From NCBI GenBank assembly GCA_945893145.1, contig CAMDDZ010000016.1, forward strand, positions 1 through 64,000: DNA of 64,000 nt, in the 5' to 3' direction. The position numbers and the translations under genes are program-made. The DNA comes from Rhodoplanes serenus (lineage in GTDB: Bacteria; Pseudomonadota; Alphaproteobacteria; Rhizobiales; Xanthobacteraceae). The notes beneath the pieces were generated by a model, which was not told the origin of the DNA, ran no database searches, and saw only the letters and a program-made list of their open reading frames with translations. Below, one piece after another: positions 1-7,884 of the stretch (positions are counted from its first letter, which is position 1; each line of letters starts with the position of its first letter).

Positions 1-77
1 ATTGGCCGCGATTCCGCGATTCGGTCACCGACAACTTCCGCATCATCAATCCAAAGGATTTTCGGGTTGTGACGTGA
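1..77 (+). CDS. C-terminal end of an unidentified CDS (partial)
   Basis: The window opens inside a reading frame (third frame, first full codon at position 3) that reads a plausible protein tail, ending NPKDFRVVT, and stops with TGA at 75-77. Only about 24 residues are visible. The tail faintly resembles the ends of PIN-type toxin proteins, but this is not enough to assign a family. The other two plus-strand frames give less protein-like translations. The call rests on residue composition only, so it could be a chance open frame. Confidence 0.4.
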   Translation, partial: WPRFRDSVTDNFRIINPKDFRVVT

Positions 78-212
78 ACGGGGTATACCCACAATTCTTC
101 CCACGACATTCGCTTCTGTCATAGCTCATAGGCTTCTCCCGGCTTACGCTGCGCACCTCGATATACTGAACAAAAGTGCGTGGCTTCTAGGGATTGCCGA
201 CAGGGGATTCGT

Positions 213-857
213 ATGTCGTGGTTCGGGAATCTGTTCGGCCGCAAAACAAAGCCGACGGCAAACGCGAGTGCCAGATTTACGAGTGCCAGATTTAAGAGTG
301 AGGCTGACTTCCTTGGTGGAGTTCTCCTTTGGCAATTCGTCGGCCCGGATCGCCCTCTCATTTCCGAAGAAAGCGTTGCGAGCGCCACGCGGAATGTCAC
401 TGAGCAACATCGAAAACTTGTTGTGGCCTGGATAATGATTTACGTGGCATGGCGTTTTCGTCTGGCCGCACAGCAAAGATTCGGCGACGAATTTGGCCGT
501 GAGATGATGGCGGCAGTGTATAGGCTTATCGCGGCCAATGAAGTGCCAGGCTTCGAGCCTTTAGCCCAAGTGTTCAAATACTGGTTCAGTGAACTGGACG
601 ACCAGTTACAGGACGCCACTGCCAATCCGTCAATAATAGATGGAGAGCTTGTACCCTTCGCATGCCTTGCTGGATTACGCTTTATCACCTGTGATGGGAC
701 CAGCCCTTACGCAGACAGCAGCACGATGGAATTTAACGGCTTTGACCAGGAAGTGACCATGGCGCTTGCCGAAGCCCAGGATGCTTCCGAGCCGGGAATA
801 GATTTAGCCTTCCAACGAGCGAAAGACTTCGTGCGCCAGCTCAACGTGTCTGCTTAG
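213..857 (+). CDS. Hypothetical protein, 214 aa
   Basis: I do not recognise this family. The ORF track begins at a GTG at 180, but an ATG at 213 preceded by AGGGG gives the natural start MSWFGNLFGRK. The protein looks soluble, with no signal peptide or membrane segment, and has a short basic, serine/alanine-rich stretch near the N-terminus followed by a mixed helical region. An exact 15-bp tandem duplication (265-294) repeats five residues in frame. Base composition looks lower in GC than the neighbouring genes, which may point to recent acquisition (inference). Its stop overlaps that of the convergent DUF1236 gene by four bases. Confidence 0.75.
   Translation: MSWFGNLFGRKTKPTANASARFTSARFKSEADFLGGVLLWQFVGPDRPLISEESVASATRNVTEQHRKLVVAWIMIYVAWRFRLAAQQRFGDEFGREMMAAVYRLIAANEVPGFEPLAQVFKYWFSELDDQLQDATANPSIIDGELVPFACLAGLRFITCDGTSPYADSSTMEFNGFDQEVTMALAEAQDASEPGIDLAFQRAKDFVRQLNVSA
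265..294 (+). repeat. 15-bp perfect tandem duplication inside a CDS
   Basis: The unit CGAGTGCCAGATTTA occurs twice back to back. Its length is a multiple of three, so it duplicates five residues (…SARFT-SARFK…) without breaking the frame. It looks like a slippage-type expansion. Confidence 0.9.
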
Positions 858-1444
858 AGCGGGATTTCACCCACCACGGTCAGATTGGGCGGATCCACGA
901 TCAGCACGCGATTGTTGAGCTTCACGTACTTGTACTGGCCCATCGGCGGATATTGCTTCGTCAGCTCGCTTGAGAAACCTTGAATGGGGACGCCCGTCGG
1001 CAAAAAACCTGCGACGTGGACATTGGTTAAATCGGCTTTCGTCTGTGTCTGCGGCGCTGCCGCGAGGCTCTTGGCAATCAGCCGCCGCTGTTCGTCATTG
1101 AGCGGCAATTGCAGTGCGGTGGTGGGCAGTTTGTCGAGCGCCGCATTCTCGGCCGAGATGGTCGAAGGAATGGTCTGCGGCGTCGCGCCGGGTGGCCCCT
1201 TGTGTTCGATGGTGCTGGCCGTATTGGCCTGCGCGGGTCCGACCGCCGCCGGCGCCGCCTGATCGGCGAGGGGAGACTGCGGTTGCGCATTCGGTGGCAC
1301 CGTATAATCGGGCGCTGCTGCTGGGCTCGGCGTCTGGGGTTGGGCGTCCGCTGGCGGGTTGTTCTGAGCCCACACGTTATGGGGTCCAAGCAACGCACCA
1401 AGCAACGCAACTGTCATCGCGCTCCACAACAGCACCTTGCGCAT
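854..1444 (-). CDS. DUF1236-type secreted protein, 196 aa
   Basis: The C-terminal end carries the short repeat-like segment typical of DUF1236 (YKYVKLNNRVLIVDPPNLTVVGEI), a domain common in Rhizobiales envelope proteins of unknown role. The start is placed at the ATG at 1444, preceded by AAAGGAG, rather than at the ATG eight codons upstream used by the ORF track. From there the protein begins MRKVLLWSAMTVALLGALLG and has a clear Sec signal peptide ending near NVWAQ. A long proline/alanine/glutamine-rich linker separates the signal from the C-terminal domain. Periplasmic or cell-surface location is inferred; no enzymatic motif is visible. Confidence 0.85.
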   Translation of the reverse strand: MRKVLLWSAMTVALLGALLGPHNVWAQNNPPADAQPQTPSPAAAPDYTVPPNAQPQSPLADQAAPAAVGPAQANTASTIEHKGPPGATPQTIPSTISAENAALDKLPTTALQLPLNDEQRRLIAKSLAAAPQTQTKADLTNVHVAGFLPTGVPIQGFSSELTKQYPPMGQYKYVKLNNRVLIVDPPNLTVVGEIPL

Positions 1445-1617
1445 GGCTTTCTCCTTTGAAATCCTCAATCACAACGCGCCTGCGCGAATTACGTTGCATC
1501 TGTGCGGGGTAGCGGGCGTGCCCGGCCGTATTGCGCAAGCGTGGTTCCGCGCCCCAAAACCTTTGGCAGGGTTATGGTTATGCTCTGCCCCGAGCGCGCT
1601 CTACCGATGAGGCGGTG

Positions 1618-2931
1618 GTGAGACATCTAAGTGGCACGGTCTGCCCTGGGGTCCGCGTCTTTGCCGCCACCCTGTTGCTCGCCTTGATCGCCGCGCCGAC
1701 CTCCGCCGCTGCGCAGCTGCGCGGACATGGCGGGCCGGTTCGCGCGCTCGCGGTCTCGGCCGACGGCTCGCAGGCGCTCTCCGGCAGCTTCGACACCTCT
1801 GCGATCTTGTGGTCGTTGCGGCGCGACTCCGCCGAACTCGTACTGCGGTTCCACGAGAGCGCCGTCAACGCGGTGGCGCTGCTGCCCGATGGCCGCCTGG
1901 TGACGGGCGGTGAGGACGGCAAGATCGCGATTTGGCTGCCGGGCGCGGCTCAGCCGCAGCGCGTGCTCTCGGGTCACACCGCGCCCATCGTGACGCTCGC
2001 GGTGTCGCCAGACGGCAGGCGCATCGCCTCCGGTTCATGGGATCGCACGGTGCGGGTGTGGCCGGTCGACGGTGGCCAGCCGCTGGTGCTGGAAGGCCAT
2101 CGGCAGAACGTCAATGGCGTGGCATTCACGCCCGACGGCAAGTCGCTGGTCAGCGTCAGCCACGATCCCGAGGTCCGGATTTGGCCGCTCGATGGCGGAC
2201 CGGCCACGATCATGACGCTCGCGACGCCGCTCAACTCCGTGGCGGTGGCAAACGATGGCGAAATCGTTGCTGGCGGTGCCGACGGCACAGCGTTTTTCTT
2301 TTCGCCTGAGGGCGCCCCTCGCGGCGAGGTCACGGCGACCGAAACTCCGCTGATTAGCGTTGCAATCTCGAAGGACGGAACGCTGGTTGCGGCCGCGGGC
2401 ATTCGCGGTTCCGTTGCGATCATCGATCGAAAATCGCGCAAGCTCGTGCGAACCTTGGTGGGTCCGGGTCTTCCGGTTTGGGCGGTGGCGTTCCTTCCCG
2501 ACAATCGCACACTCATCACGGGCGGCACCGACCGGATGGTGCGGCGGTGGAATGCGGTGACCGGCGACCACATCGGCAACGTGCCTCTGGCCGGCACCGA
2601 CGATCCGCTGGCCGCCTACGCGGGCGATCGCGGCGCCGAGGTCTATCGCGCCTGTGTGGCCTGCCACACACTTACGCCCGACGAAGGAAACCGTGCGGGC
2701 CCGACACTGCACGGCATCTTCGGACGCAAGATCGCGACTCTGTCGGGCTACAGGTTTTCCGACGCGTTGAAGACGCTCAATATCGTCTGGACTCCCGAGA
2801 CGGTATCCCGGCTCTTCGAGGTCGGGCCGATGCAGTACACACCCGGCACCAAGATGCCGGAGCAGAAAATCGGCTCGGCCGAGGACCGCGCGGCGCTGGT
2901 GGAGTTTCTCAAGAAGGCGACGACAAAATAG
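1618..2931 (+). CDS. WD40 propeller-cytochrome c fusion protein, 437 aa
   Basis: A likely GTG start at 1618, preceded by GAGG, gives MRHLSGTVCPGVRVFAATLLLALI, a Sec signal peptide; the ORF track starts earlier at a TTG. I count seven WD40-type repeats (motifs such as LSGHTAPIVTLAVSPDG, ending RIWPLDG), enough for one complete seven-bladed propeller. The last ~110 residues form a class I cytochrome c: heme-binding CVACH, then GPTLHGIFGR, with the likely methionine ligand in GTKMPEQ. The protein should be periplasmic with one covalent heme. It lies next to the formate dehydrogenase locus, convergent with its iron-sulfur protein, so a role in electron transfer or assembly there is plausible but inferred. 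Confidence 0.9.
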   Translation: MRHLSGTVCPGVRVFAATLLLALIAAPTSAAAQLRGHGGPVRALAVSADGSQALSGSFDTSAILWSLRRDSAELVLRFHESAVNAVALLPDGRLVTGGEDGKIAIWLPGAAQPQRVLSGHTAPIVTLAVSPDGRRIASGSWDRTVRVWPVDGGQPLVLEGHRQNVNGVAFTPDGKSLVSVSHDPEVRIWPLDGGPATIMTLATPLNSVAVANDGEIVAGGADGTAFFFSPEGAPRGEVTATETPLISVAISKDGTLVAAAGIRGSVAIIDRKSRKLVRTLVGPGLPVWAVAFLPDNRTLITGGTDRMVRRWNAVTGDHIGNVPLAGTDDPLAAYAGDRGAEVYRACVACHTLTPDEGNRAGPTLHGIFGRKIATLSGYRFSDALKTLNIVWTPETVSRLFEVGPMQYTPGTKMPEQKIGSAEDRAALVEFLKKATTK

Positions 2932-2951
2932 CGCGCTGTCAGCTTTCGCGA

Positions 2952-4985
2952 TCAGCTCTCACTTTTGCGTTCGTTTTCCCGCTTCAGCCGCTCGCGTTCG
3001 CGCAGATAGTCGTCGGTGGTGCGCGGATTGGCGCGCGGCGCGCCATAGGGATCGAAATCCGTCTCGGTCATTGCCGTAACACGGCAGTCTTCGCACATCT
3101 TGATGACATCGAGACGTTGCGCTGAGCCTTTGAACATCCAGTGTTTGCCTTCGAGCTTGGCGACAACGCGCTCGACCGTGCTTTTGACCCCGAACGGTTT
3201 GCCACATTTGATGCAGGGAAACGGCTCCTCCTGCTTGATCAGGCGCGCCGAAGCGGTGGCGGCGCGGAAGTCGATCTGCGGCTTGAGGCGGATCACTTTC
3301 TCCGGACAGGTCGCCGCGCAGAGTCCGCATTGCACGCAGGCGTCTTCGGCGAAGCGCAGCGTCGGCTTCTCAGGATCATCGCGCAGCGCGCCGGTCGGAC
3401 AGGCCGACACGCATGACAGACAAAGTGTGCACCCTTCGACGTTGACCTCGATGGTGCCGAACGGTGCGCCAGCCGGCAGCGGCACGATATCGGTTGGCGC
3501 CGGCGAAGCGCGGTGCAATTCGCGCAACGCCAGACGGAGCACATCGCGCTTGCCACCGACCGGAGCAAAACTTGCTGGCTTGGGCGCTGGCTCCTGTGGC
3601 GCGATCGCGCGCAGCGCTTCGCCGAGGGCATCGGGATCGTCGGTTTCGATGGCCGCAACGCGGTGCTCGCCAAATCCGAGCCCGGCAAGGATCGGCTCTG
3701 CCAACGCCATTGTCTTCTTCAGTCCCTCGATGTCGTGCTTCGCCCTGGCGCGCAGCAGAAAACGCAACGTGCTGGCGCCATAGGCGAACGCTGCGGCAAT
3801 CGTTTCAAGGCCGATTTGCGTGACTTCGTTCACCGCAAGCGGCAGCACATTCGCCGGCAGGCCGCTGCCGTGCCGGGCGAGCGCATCGATGAGCTCCGTG
3901 CCGTGCGCATCGTCGTGCAACAATAGGATGGGATGCGAGCCGCCGGCTTCGCGATAGGTCGAGAGCATGACGCGAAGCTTGCGCATCAATGCATCGGCCG
4001 GCGGTAACGCGTAGGCGGCCGCGCCGGTTGGACAGACTGCGGCGCATTGTCCGCACCCGGCGCAGACCTGCGGGTCAATCGCAACATGATTGCCCGCCGG
4101 CGTGATGGCGCCAGTCGGACAAAGGTCGAGGCAGCGGCGGCAGCCGACGATCTGCGAGCGCGAATGGGCACAAAGGTCTTGCGAGAATGTGATGTAGCGC
4201 GGCTTGTCGAAGGTGCCGACCATGTCGCGCGCTTTCAGCACCGCACGCAGCACCGCCGCGGGATCGGCCGGGTCGGCGCGAAGGTACCCGTCCCGCAAAT
4301 CAGCGGCCGGGAACAGCGCCGGAAGACCTGAGAGATCGAGGACAACGTCGCAGCGCGACACCGCACCATTGCGCGGCACTCCGAACGTCAACGCGCCGCG
4401 CGACGACGGCGCTGGCGTGGCGTAATTGTCGACCACCAGCTCAAAAGCGCCGAGGTGCCCCTTCGCTGACCGGATGGTGCCTGTCACCACGGGAAAGTCG
4501 GTGACGCGTGGCGGAGAGAGATCGCGCGGCCTCGAAATCAAAACCGTGACGTCAAGATGGTCCGTCAACAGTTGCGCCGCCTCGATGGCTTTCTCGTCGC
4601 AACCGTAAATCAAGATGACGCCGTCGCTTTTGAGGCTGACGAAGGCAATCTCAGGCAAAGGTTCAGCGGCGGCCGCGAGCAGCGCCGCCATTTTCGGGCC
4701 AGCCTTTGCGGCATCGTTCGACCAGCCGCCAGTCTCGCGCACGTTGGCGAAAACGATGGTGGCGCTGTCGCCCGCGAGTTCGGAGAACAGCGGGGCCTCC
4801 TGGGTGCAAGCCACGGTGAGCGGATCGCCGGCACCGGCTGCCTTGCGAAACACGTCGAGTTGGTCACGGCATAGAAAACGTGCGGTCCCTATGGTCGCGC
4901 CCTTGCAGCCACGCCGGATTGCATCCACGTCGAGCGGCATGGTGTCCTCGCAGGAACACACCAGGATGGTTCGTTTCTCCGCCAC
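2952..4985 (-). CDS. Multi-cluster 4Fe-4S ferredoxin-type protein of the formate dehydrogenase locus, 677 aa
   Basis: Cysteine motifs show at least four 4Fe-4S sites. A pair in the middle (CRRCLDLCP, CAGCGQCAAVCP) and a pair in the C-terminal third (CTLCLSCVSACP, CVQCGLCAATCP) form two bacterial-ferredoxin modules; extra CxxC pairs follow (CIKCGKPFG, CEDCR). The N-terminus begins with a CSCEDTM motif. No signal peptide is seen, so it is probably cytoplasmic. The start is uncertain: GTG at 4985 has GGAG upstream and begins VAEKRTILVCSCEDTM; ATG codons at 5033 and 5081 are alternatives. It is transcribed divergently from the accessory genes starting at 5093. Electron transfer or cluster delivery for formate dehydrogenase is inferred from context. 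Confidence 0.9.
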   Translation of the reverse strand: MAEKRTILVCSCEDTMPLDVDAIRRGCKGATIGTARFLCRDQLDVFRKAAGAGDPLTVACTQEAPLFSELAGDSATIVFANVRETGGWSNDAAKAGPKMAALLAAAAEPLPEIAFVSLKSDGVILIYGCDEKAIEAAQLLTDHLDVTVLISRPRDLSPPRVTDFPVVTGTIRSAKGHLGAFELVVDNYATPAPSSRGALTFGVPRNGAVSRCDVVLDLSGLPALFPAADLRDGYLRADPADPAAVLRAVLKARDMVGTFDKPRYITFSQDLCAHSRSQIVGCRRCLDLCPTGAITPAGNHVAIDPQVCAGCGQCAAVCPTGAAAYALPPADALMRKLRVMLSTYREAGGSHPILLLHDDAHGTELIDALARHGSGLPANVLPLAVNEVTQIGLETIAAAFAYGASTLRFLLRARAKHDIEGLKKTMALAEPILAGLGFGEHRVAAIETDDPDALGEALRAIAPQEPAPKPASFAPVGGKRDVLRLALRELHRASPAPTDIVPLPAGAPFGTIEVNVEGCTLCLSCVSACPTGALRDDPEKPTLRFAEDACVQCGLCAATCPEKVIRLKPQIDFRAATASARLIKQEEPFPCIKCGKPFGVKSTVERVVAKLEGKHWMFKGSAQRLDVIKMCEDCRVTAMTETDFDPYGAPRANPRTTDDYLRERERLKRENERKSES

Positions 4986-5053
4986 TCGATCTCCAAGGGA
5001 ATGCGCCGGCCAACGCCCCATAGAACGTCCCATGGCCGCCGTGCGGATTAGGT

Positions 5054-5059
5054 TATAAT
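5054..5059 (+). promoter_or_regulatory. Candidate -10 box (TATAAT) in the divergent promoter region
   Basis: A perfect TATAAT lies in an AT-rich patch between the divergent iron-sulfur gene and the accessory operon, about 34 bases before the ATG at 5093. No good -35 element is seen at the usual spacing, so an activator may be needed. This is a sequence match only. Confidence 0.4.
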
Positions 5060-5092
5060 TATTCCAAACACAAAGCGCCAATCCGAGGCCGA

Positions 5093-5842
5093 ATGCCGAC
5101 CGAAATCAGTGCCAGAGGGCCGTTAGGGACTGAGCTCAGCCTGCCGCCAGGGTTCCGCCTGGTGACGCTGCGTGAGGTCGGCGATGCGTTTGTGCATGCC
5201 AAAACCCATGCCGCGGAGTTGGGAGCGGGCACATTGGTGTTTGTCGGCCGGTTCGACCTTGCCGAATTTGCAGTCGTGCTCGAACCGGACGAACCGCTGG
5301 TGACCGCACGCCGCGCGTTCTATGCAGGAATGTCGGCGCTGGCCGACGCGCTGGCCGCCCACGCGCCGCCCGAAAAGCCGATTGAGTTCGCCTGGCCGGA
5401 TGCGATCAACGTCGATGCAGGCCTCGTCGGTGGCGGGCGTCTGGCTTGGTCGGACGGGCCGGAGGATGAGCCCGCACAATGGCTGGTGTTCGGCGCCATG
5501 ATCCGCACTGTCTCGATGCTCGAGGGCGATCCTGGTTTGCGGCCGCTTGCCACCGCGCTGGAGGAGGAGGGATTCGAGGGCCTGGAGTCTGGGCGCCTGG
5601 CGGAGAGTTTTTCTCGCCATCTGATGACGACGGTCGATGCGTGGCAGGAACGGGGTTTTGGCGCGGTTGCGAGAGACTATTTGGCCCGGCTCGCACCTGA
5701 AGGCGGCGTCAGCCGCAGCATCGCCGACAACGGCGATCTGCTGACCCGGCGCACCGGCAAGGCGGACCTCGAACGTCGCGAGTTGCTGCCGCGTCTCGCC
5801 CAGCCGAGTTGGCTCGACCCAAAGTCGAAGGCTCCACGGTGA
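5093..5842 (+). CDS. Biotin/lipoate protein ligase-like protein (probably degenerate), 249 aa
   Basis: First gene of the accessory operon; the ATG is preceded by GAGG. The segment FAWPDAINVDAGLVGGGRLAW aligns by eye with the BirA-type catalytic core (WPNDI…GKKLAGIL), so the fold is that of a biotin/lipoate A/B ligase. The conserved catalytic lysine of that motif appears to be missing (…AGLVGGG…), and the glycine/arginine-rich ATP loop is reduced to VFVGRFD. That suggests a non-catalytic or altered member. The C-terminal ~90 residues form a separate helical region. Related proteins sit next to formate dehydrogenase genes in other Rhizobiales as far as I recall. The gene overlaps the next start by four bases. 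Confidence 0.85.
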   Translation: MPTEISARGPLGTELSLPPGFRLVTLREVGDAFVHAKTHAAELGAGTLVFVGRFDLAEFAVVLEPDEPLVTARRAFYAGMSALADALAAHAPPEKPIEFAWPDAINVDAGLVGGGRLAWSDGPEDEPAQWLVFGAMIRTVSMLEGDPGLRPLATALEEEGFEGLESGRLAESFSRHLMTTVDAWQERGFGAVARDYLARLAPEGGVSRSIADNGDLLTRRTGKADLERRELLPRLAQPSWLDPKSKAPR

Positions 5843-6378
5843 AGCTCTTGCGCACCATCCGGCTCGATCCCTCGGATACGTTCGTATTCGAGCGCGCGGC
5901 CGAGCCGGGCGAGTGGGCGGTGTCCGGCTCCTTCATGTTTTGGGATAGCGTCGCCGGCGAGCTTCAAGGTAAGGCGCGGGCGGCGTTTCGCGGTGGCTTC
6001 CTTGGGGTTGGCTCGCTCGGGTGGTCCACGCTGGTTCAGATCGTCGAAGCGAGCGACGATGATCGTCGGGCTGCTGTTGAGATGCTGGCCAAGCAGCTCG
6101 TTGAGAATTTCGGTGCGCCGACCATGGACGATGGTCGCGCCGCGGCCGAGGAGGAACTGAACTTCGCGAATTCGCTTTGCACCCACCCGGCCGATACGCT
6201 GATCGCGGTCCATCGGACACAGGACGGTGGTGAAATTCGCGAGACGTTTCGCAGTCTGAAGCCTAAAGGCGGACCCAAGCCGCTCCGCGCCTTTGCGTTC
6301 CTCGAGGTGGAAGGCGAGGGCGACCCCGGCGACGAGATTGACCTGGCGGCGCTCGGTCAAGAGAAGAGTAAAAAGTAA
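5839..6378 (+). CDS. DUF6505-type protein of the formate dehydrogenase locus, 179 aa
   Basis: The GTG at 5839 overlaps the previous TGA and gives MKLLRTIRLDPSDTFVFERAAEPGEW, the conserved N-terminus of this family; the longer track ORF is the same frame extended upstream. No signal, membrane segment or cysteine motif is visible. The C-terminus is lysine-rich. The function is unknown. Strict co-occurrence and overlap with neighbouring genes suggest translation at similar levels and a role in maturation of the dehydrogenase. Confidence 0.85.
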   Translation: MKLLRTIRLDPSDTFVFERAAEPGEWAVSGSFMFWDSVAGELQGKARAAFRGGFLGVGSLGWSTLVQIVEASDDDRRAAVEMLAKQLVENFGAPTMDDGRAAAEEELNFANSLCTHPADTLIAVHRTQDGGEIRETFRSLKPKGGPKPLRAFAFLEVEGEGDPGDEIDLAALGQEKSKK

Positions 6379-7376
6379 TGAGGGACTTCTGGCTGTCCTG
6401 CGGGCATCACCTGCTCGACCGTGACGAGGGCGGCGGTCTGGTGCTGACCGACGATTTCCTGAAAGTCTATCTGGCGCGGCCGGAGCTTGTGCCGCCGCCG
6501 GAGGCGTGTGCCGTCGAGCGAAACCTGCATGCCGCATTGCTGGCCGATCCCCGCAAGCCACTGCAGCCTGCCGAGGTCGCGGCCATCGCCGATCCCGATG
6601 CCCGGGAGAACTGGCAGGTGATGCTGGCGTTCCGCGACCTGCTGATGAAGCACCGCACGCTCGAAGCCGCCTATCTCGATGTCGTGCGCCGTGGCATCAA
6701 GGTGCCACATCTATTTCTCAACCAGCTCGTCCACGTCATCCTCCGCAATGCTCTCAATGGCTGCGAGGACCCTTTCGTTTTGCGTGCCGCAGAGATTTTC
6801 TTCCGTCCCCAACGCATGACGCTGCACGAAGGGGCGCTGATTGCAGGCGACGAGGAGACAATAGCCGGCAAAAGCGGCGCGCCGGTGTCACCGCTGGTTT
6901 CGATGCTCGGAATACCTGCCGAAGCTGAAATCGACATCATGAACGACGATAATGCCGATCATTATTTCGAGCACAGCGACCAATTCCATGTTGCGCTCGA
7001 TCTCAGCGGCGGCCGGCGCGGGCATCAGGCGCTGGCGCAAGCGATGGCGTATTGGGTTCGGCATCTGCATGGAATCGAAGTTGACATTGAGCCCTTCACC
7101 GAAGTGCGTGATGCCAATTTCACCTGGTACACGGGCCTCGATGCGGAGGGCACCAAGATCGGCGACGCGCTGTGGAAGGGTGAGGAGATGGAAGATGCCG
7201 TTCGCACCAGCATCGTGGGTCTTTACCGGCTCCGGTTCCGCGATCGGTCAAGCGTCATTGAAGCTTTGGGTGAGGAGCCGGTCTATCTGATCCTGGCGAT
7301 GGGCGCCGAGAAGGTGTTGCGTTTCAAGCCGCAGAATCTGGTGACCGGGCTTCCAATCCAACAGTTGCAGGCATGA
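6378..7376 (+). CDS. DUF6352-type protein of the formate dehydrogenase locus, 332 aa
   Basis: The ATG at 6378 shares one base with the upstream TAA. The N-terminus MRDFWLSCGHHLLDRDEGG matches what I remember of the DUF6352 family, found in formate dehydrogenase clusters of Rhizobiales. The protein is predicted cytoplasmic and mainly helical. A conserved cysteine/histidine group (SCGHHLLD) at the start could bind metal, which is speculation. No catalytic motif is recognised. It is the largest member of the five-gene overlapping set. Confidence 0.85.
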   Translation: MRDFWLSCGHHLLDRDEGGGLVLTDDFLKVYLARPELVPPPEACAVERNLHAALLADPRKPLQPAEVAAIADPDARENWQVMLAFRDLLMKHRTLEAAYLDVVRRGIKVPHLFLNQLVHVILRNALNGCEDPFVLRAAEIFFRPQRMTLHEGALIAGDEETIAGKSGAPVSPLVSMLGIPAEAEIDIMNDDNADHYFEHSDQFHVALDLSGGRRGHQALAQAMAYWVRHLHGIEVDIEPFTEVRDANFTWYTGLDAEGTKIGDALWKGEEMEDAVRTSIVGLYRLRFRDRSSVIEALGEEPVYLILAMGAEKVLRFKPQNLVTGLPIQQLQA

Positions 7377-7377
7377 C

Positions 7378-7884
7378 ATGAGTGCGCTGGTACGCGTTCC
7401 GGTTGGCGTGGTCGTGGAGCGACGCAAGGCGGTGTCGCCCTGGATTGATTTTACTTGGCGGCCGGTCGCTGTTCTCCCTGGAGAACCGCAAGCAAGCGCC
7501 TGGACGGTGCTCAGCGAGAACGCGGAAATCACGGTATTTTATGCCGGTCGAGCAGAGGTGGGGTTGTACGCCAGCGATACTTCAAACTACCGGGATAACC
7601 TGTCGACCGGAGATCCGAAGCTGTGGGTGGTGTTGCGCCCGACCGATGCGCAGCCACCGTTCGAAGTCGTTTGTGTCACCGCTGATGGCTCTGAGGGCGA
7701 AGGTTTCACCGCGGCCGGCAACGACATCGTCGAAGATGTGCCGATGCCGAAGCCGATCTTGGATGTGGTTGATGCCTTCATCGCCGAGCACCACGTCGAG
7801 CAACAATTCTACAAACGCAAACGCAATCGCGCGGACCCGGAGGCTCTGGGCCGCCGTGGCCGTGTGGACAAGGACAGCGAATGA
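7378..7884 (+). CDS. DUF3305 protein, 168 aa
   Basis: The sequence begins MSALVRVPVGVVVERRKAVSPW, typical of DUF3305, and contains the conserved segment VLPGEPQ followed by WTVL. DUF3305 and DUF3306 genes are regularly found side by side near formate dehydrogenases in alphaproteobacteria. The ATG follows the preceding TGA by one base. The protein has no export signal and a basic C-terminal tail (YKRKRNR). Its biochemical role is not known to me. Confidence 0.9.
   Translation: MSALVRVPVGVVVERRKAVSPWIDFTWRPVAVLPGEPQASAWTVLSENAEITVFYAGRAEVGLYASDTSNYRDNLSTGDPKLWVVLRPTDAQPPFEVVCVTADGSEGEGFTAAGNDIVEDVPMPKPILDVVDAFIAEHHVEQQFYKRKRNRADPEALGRRGRVDKDSE

Noticed and set aside
1575-1625. tRNA-like word (GGTAGAGCGCG on the minus strand) before the WD40-cytochrome gene
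   Set aside because: Only the D-arm-like part is present; no acceptor stem, anticodon arm or T-arm can be folded around it.
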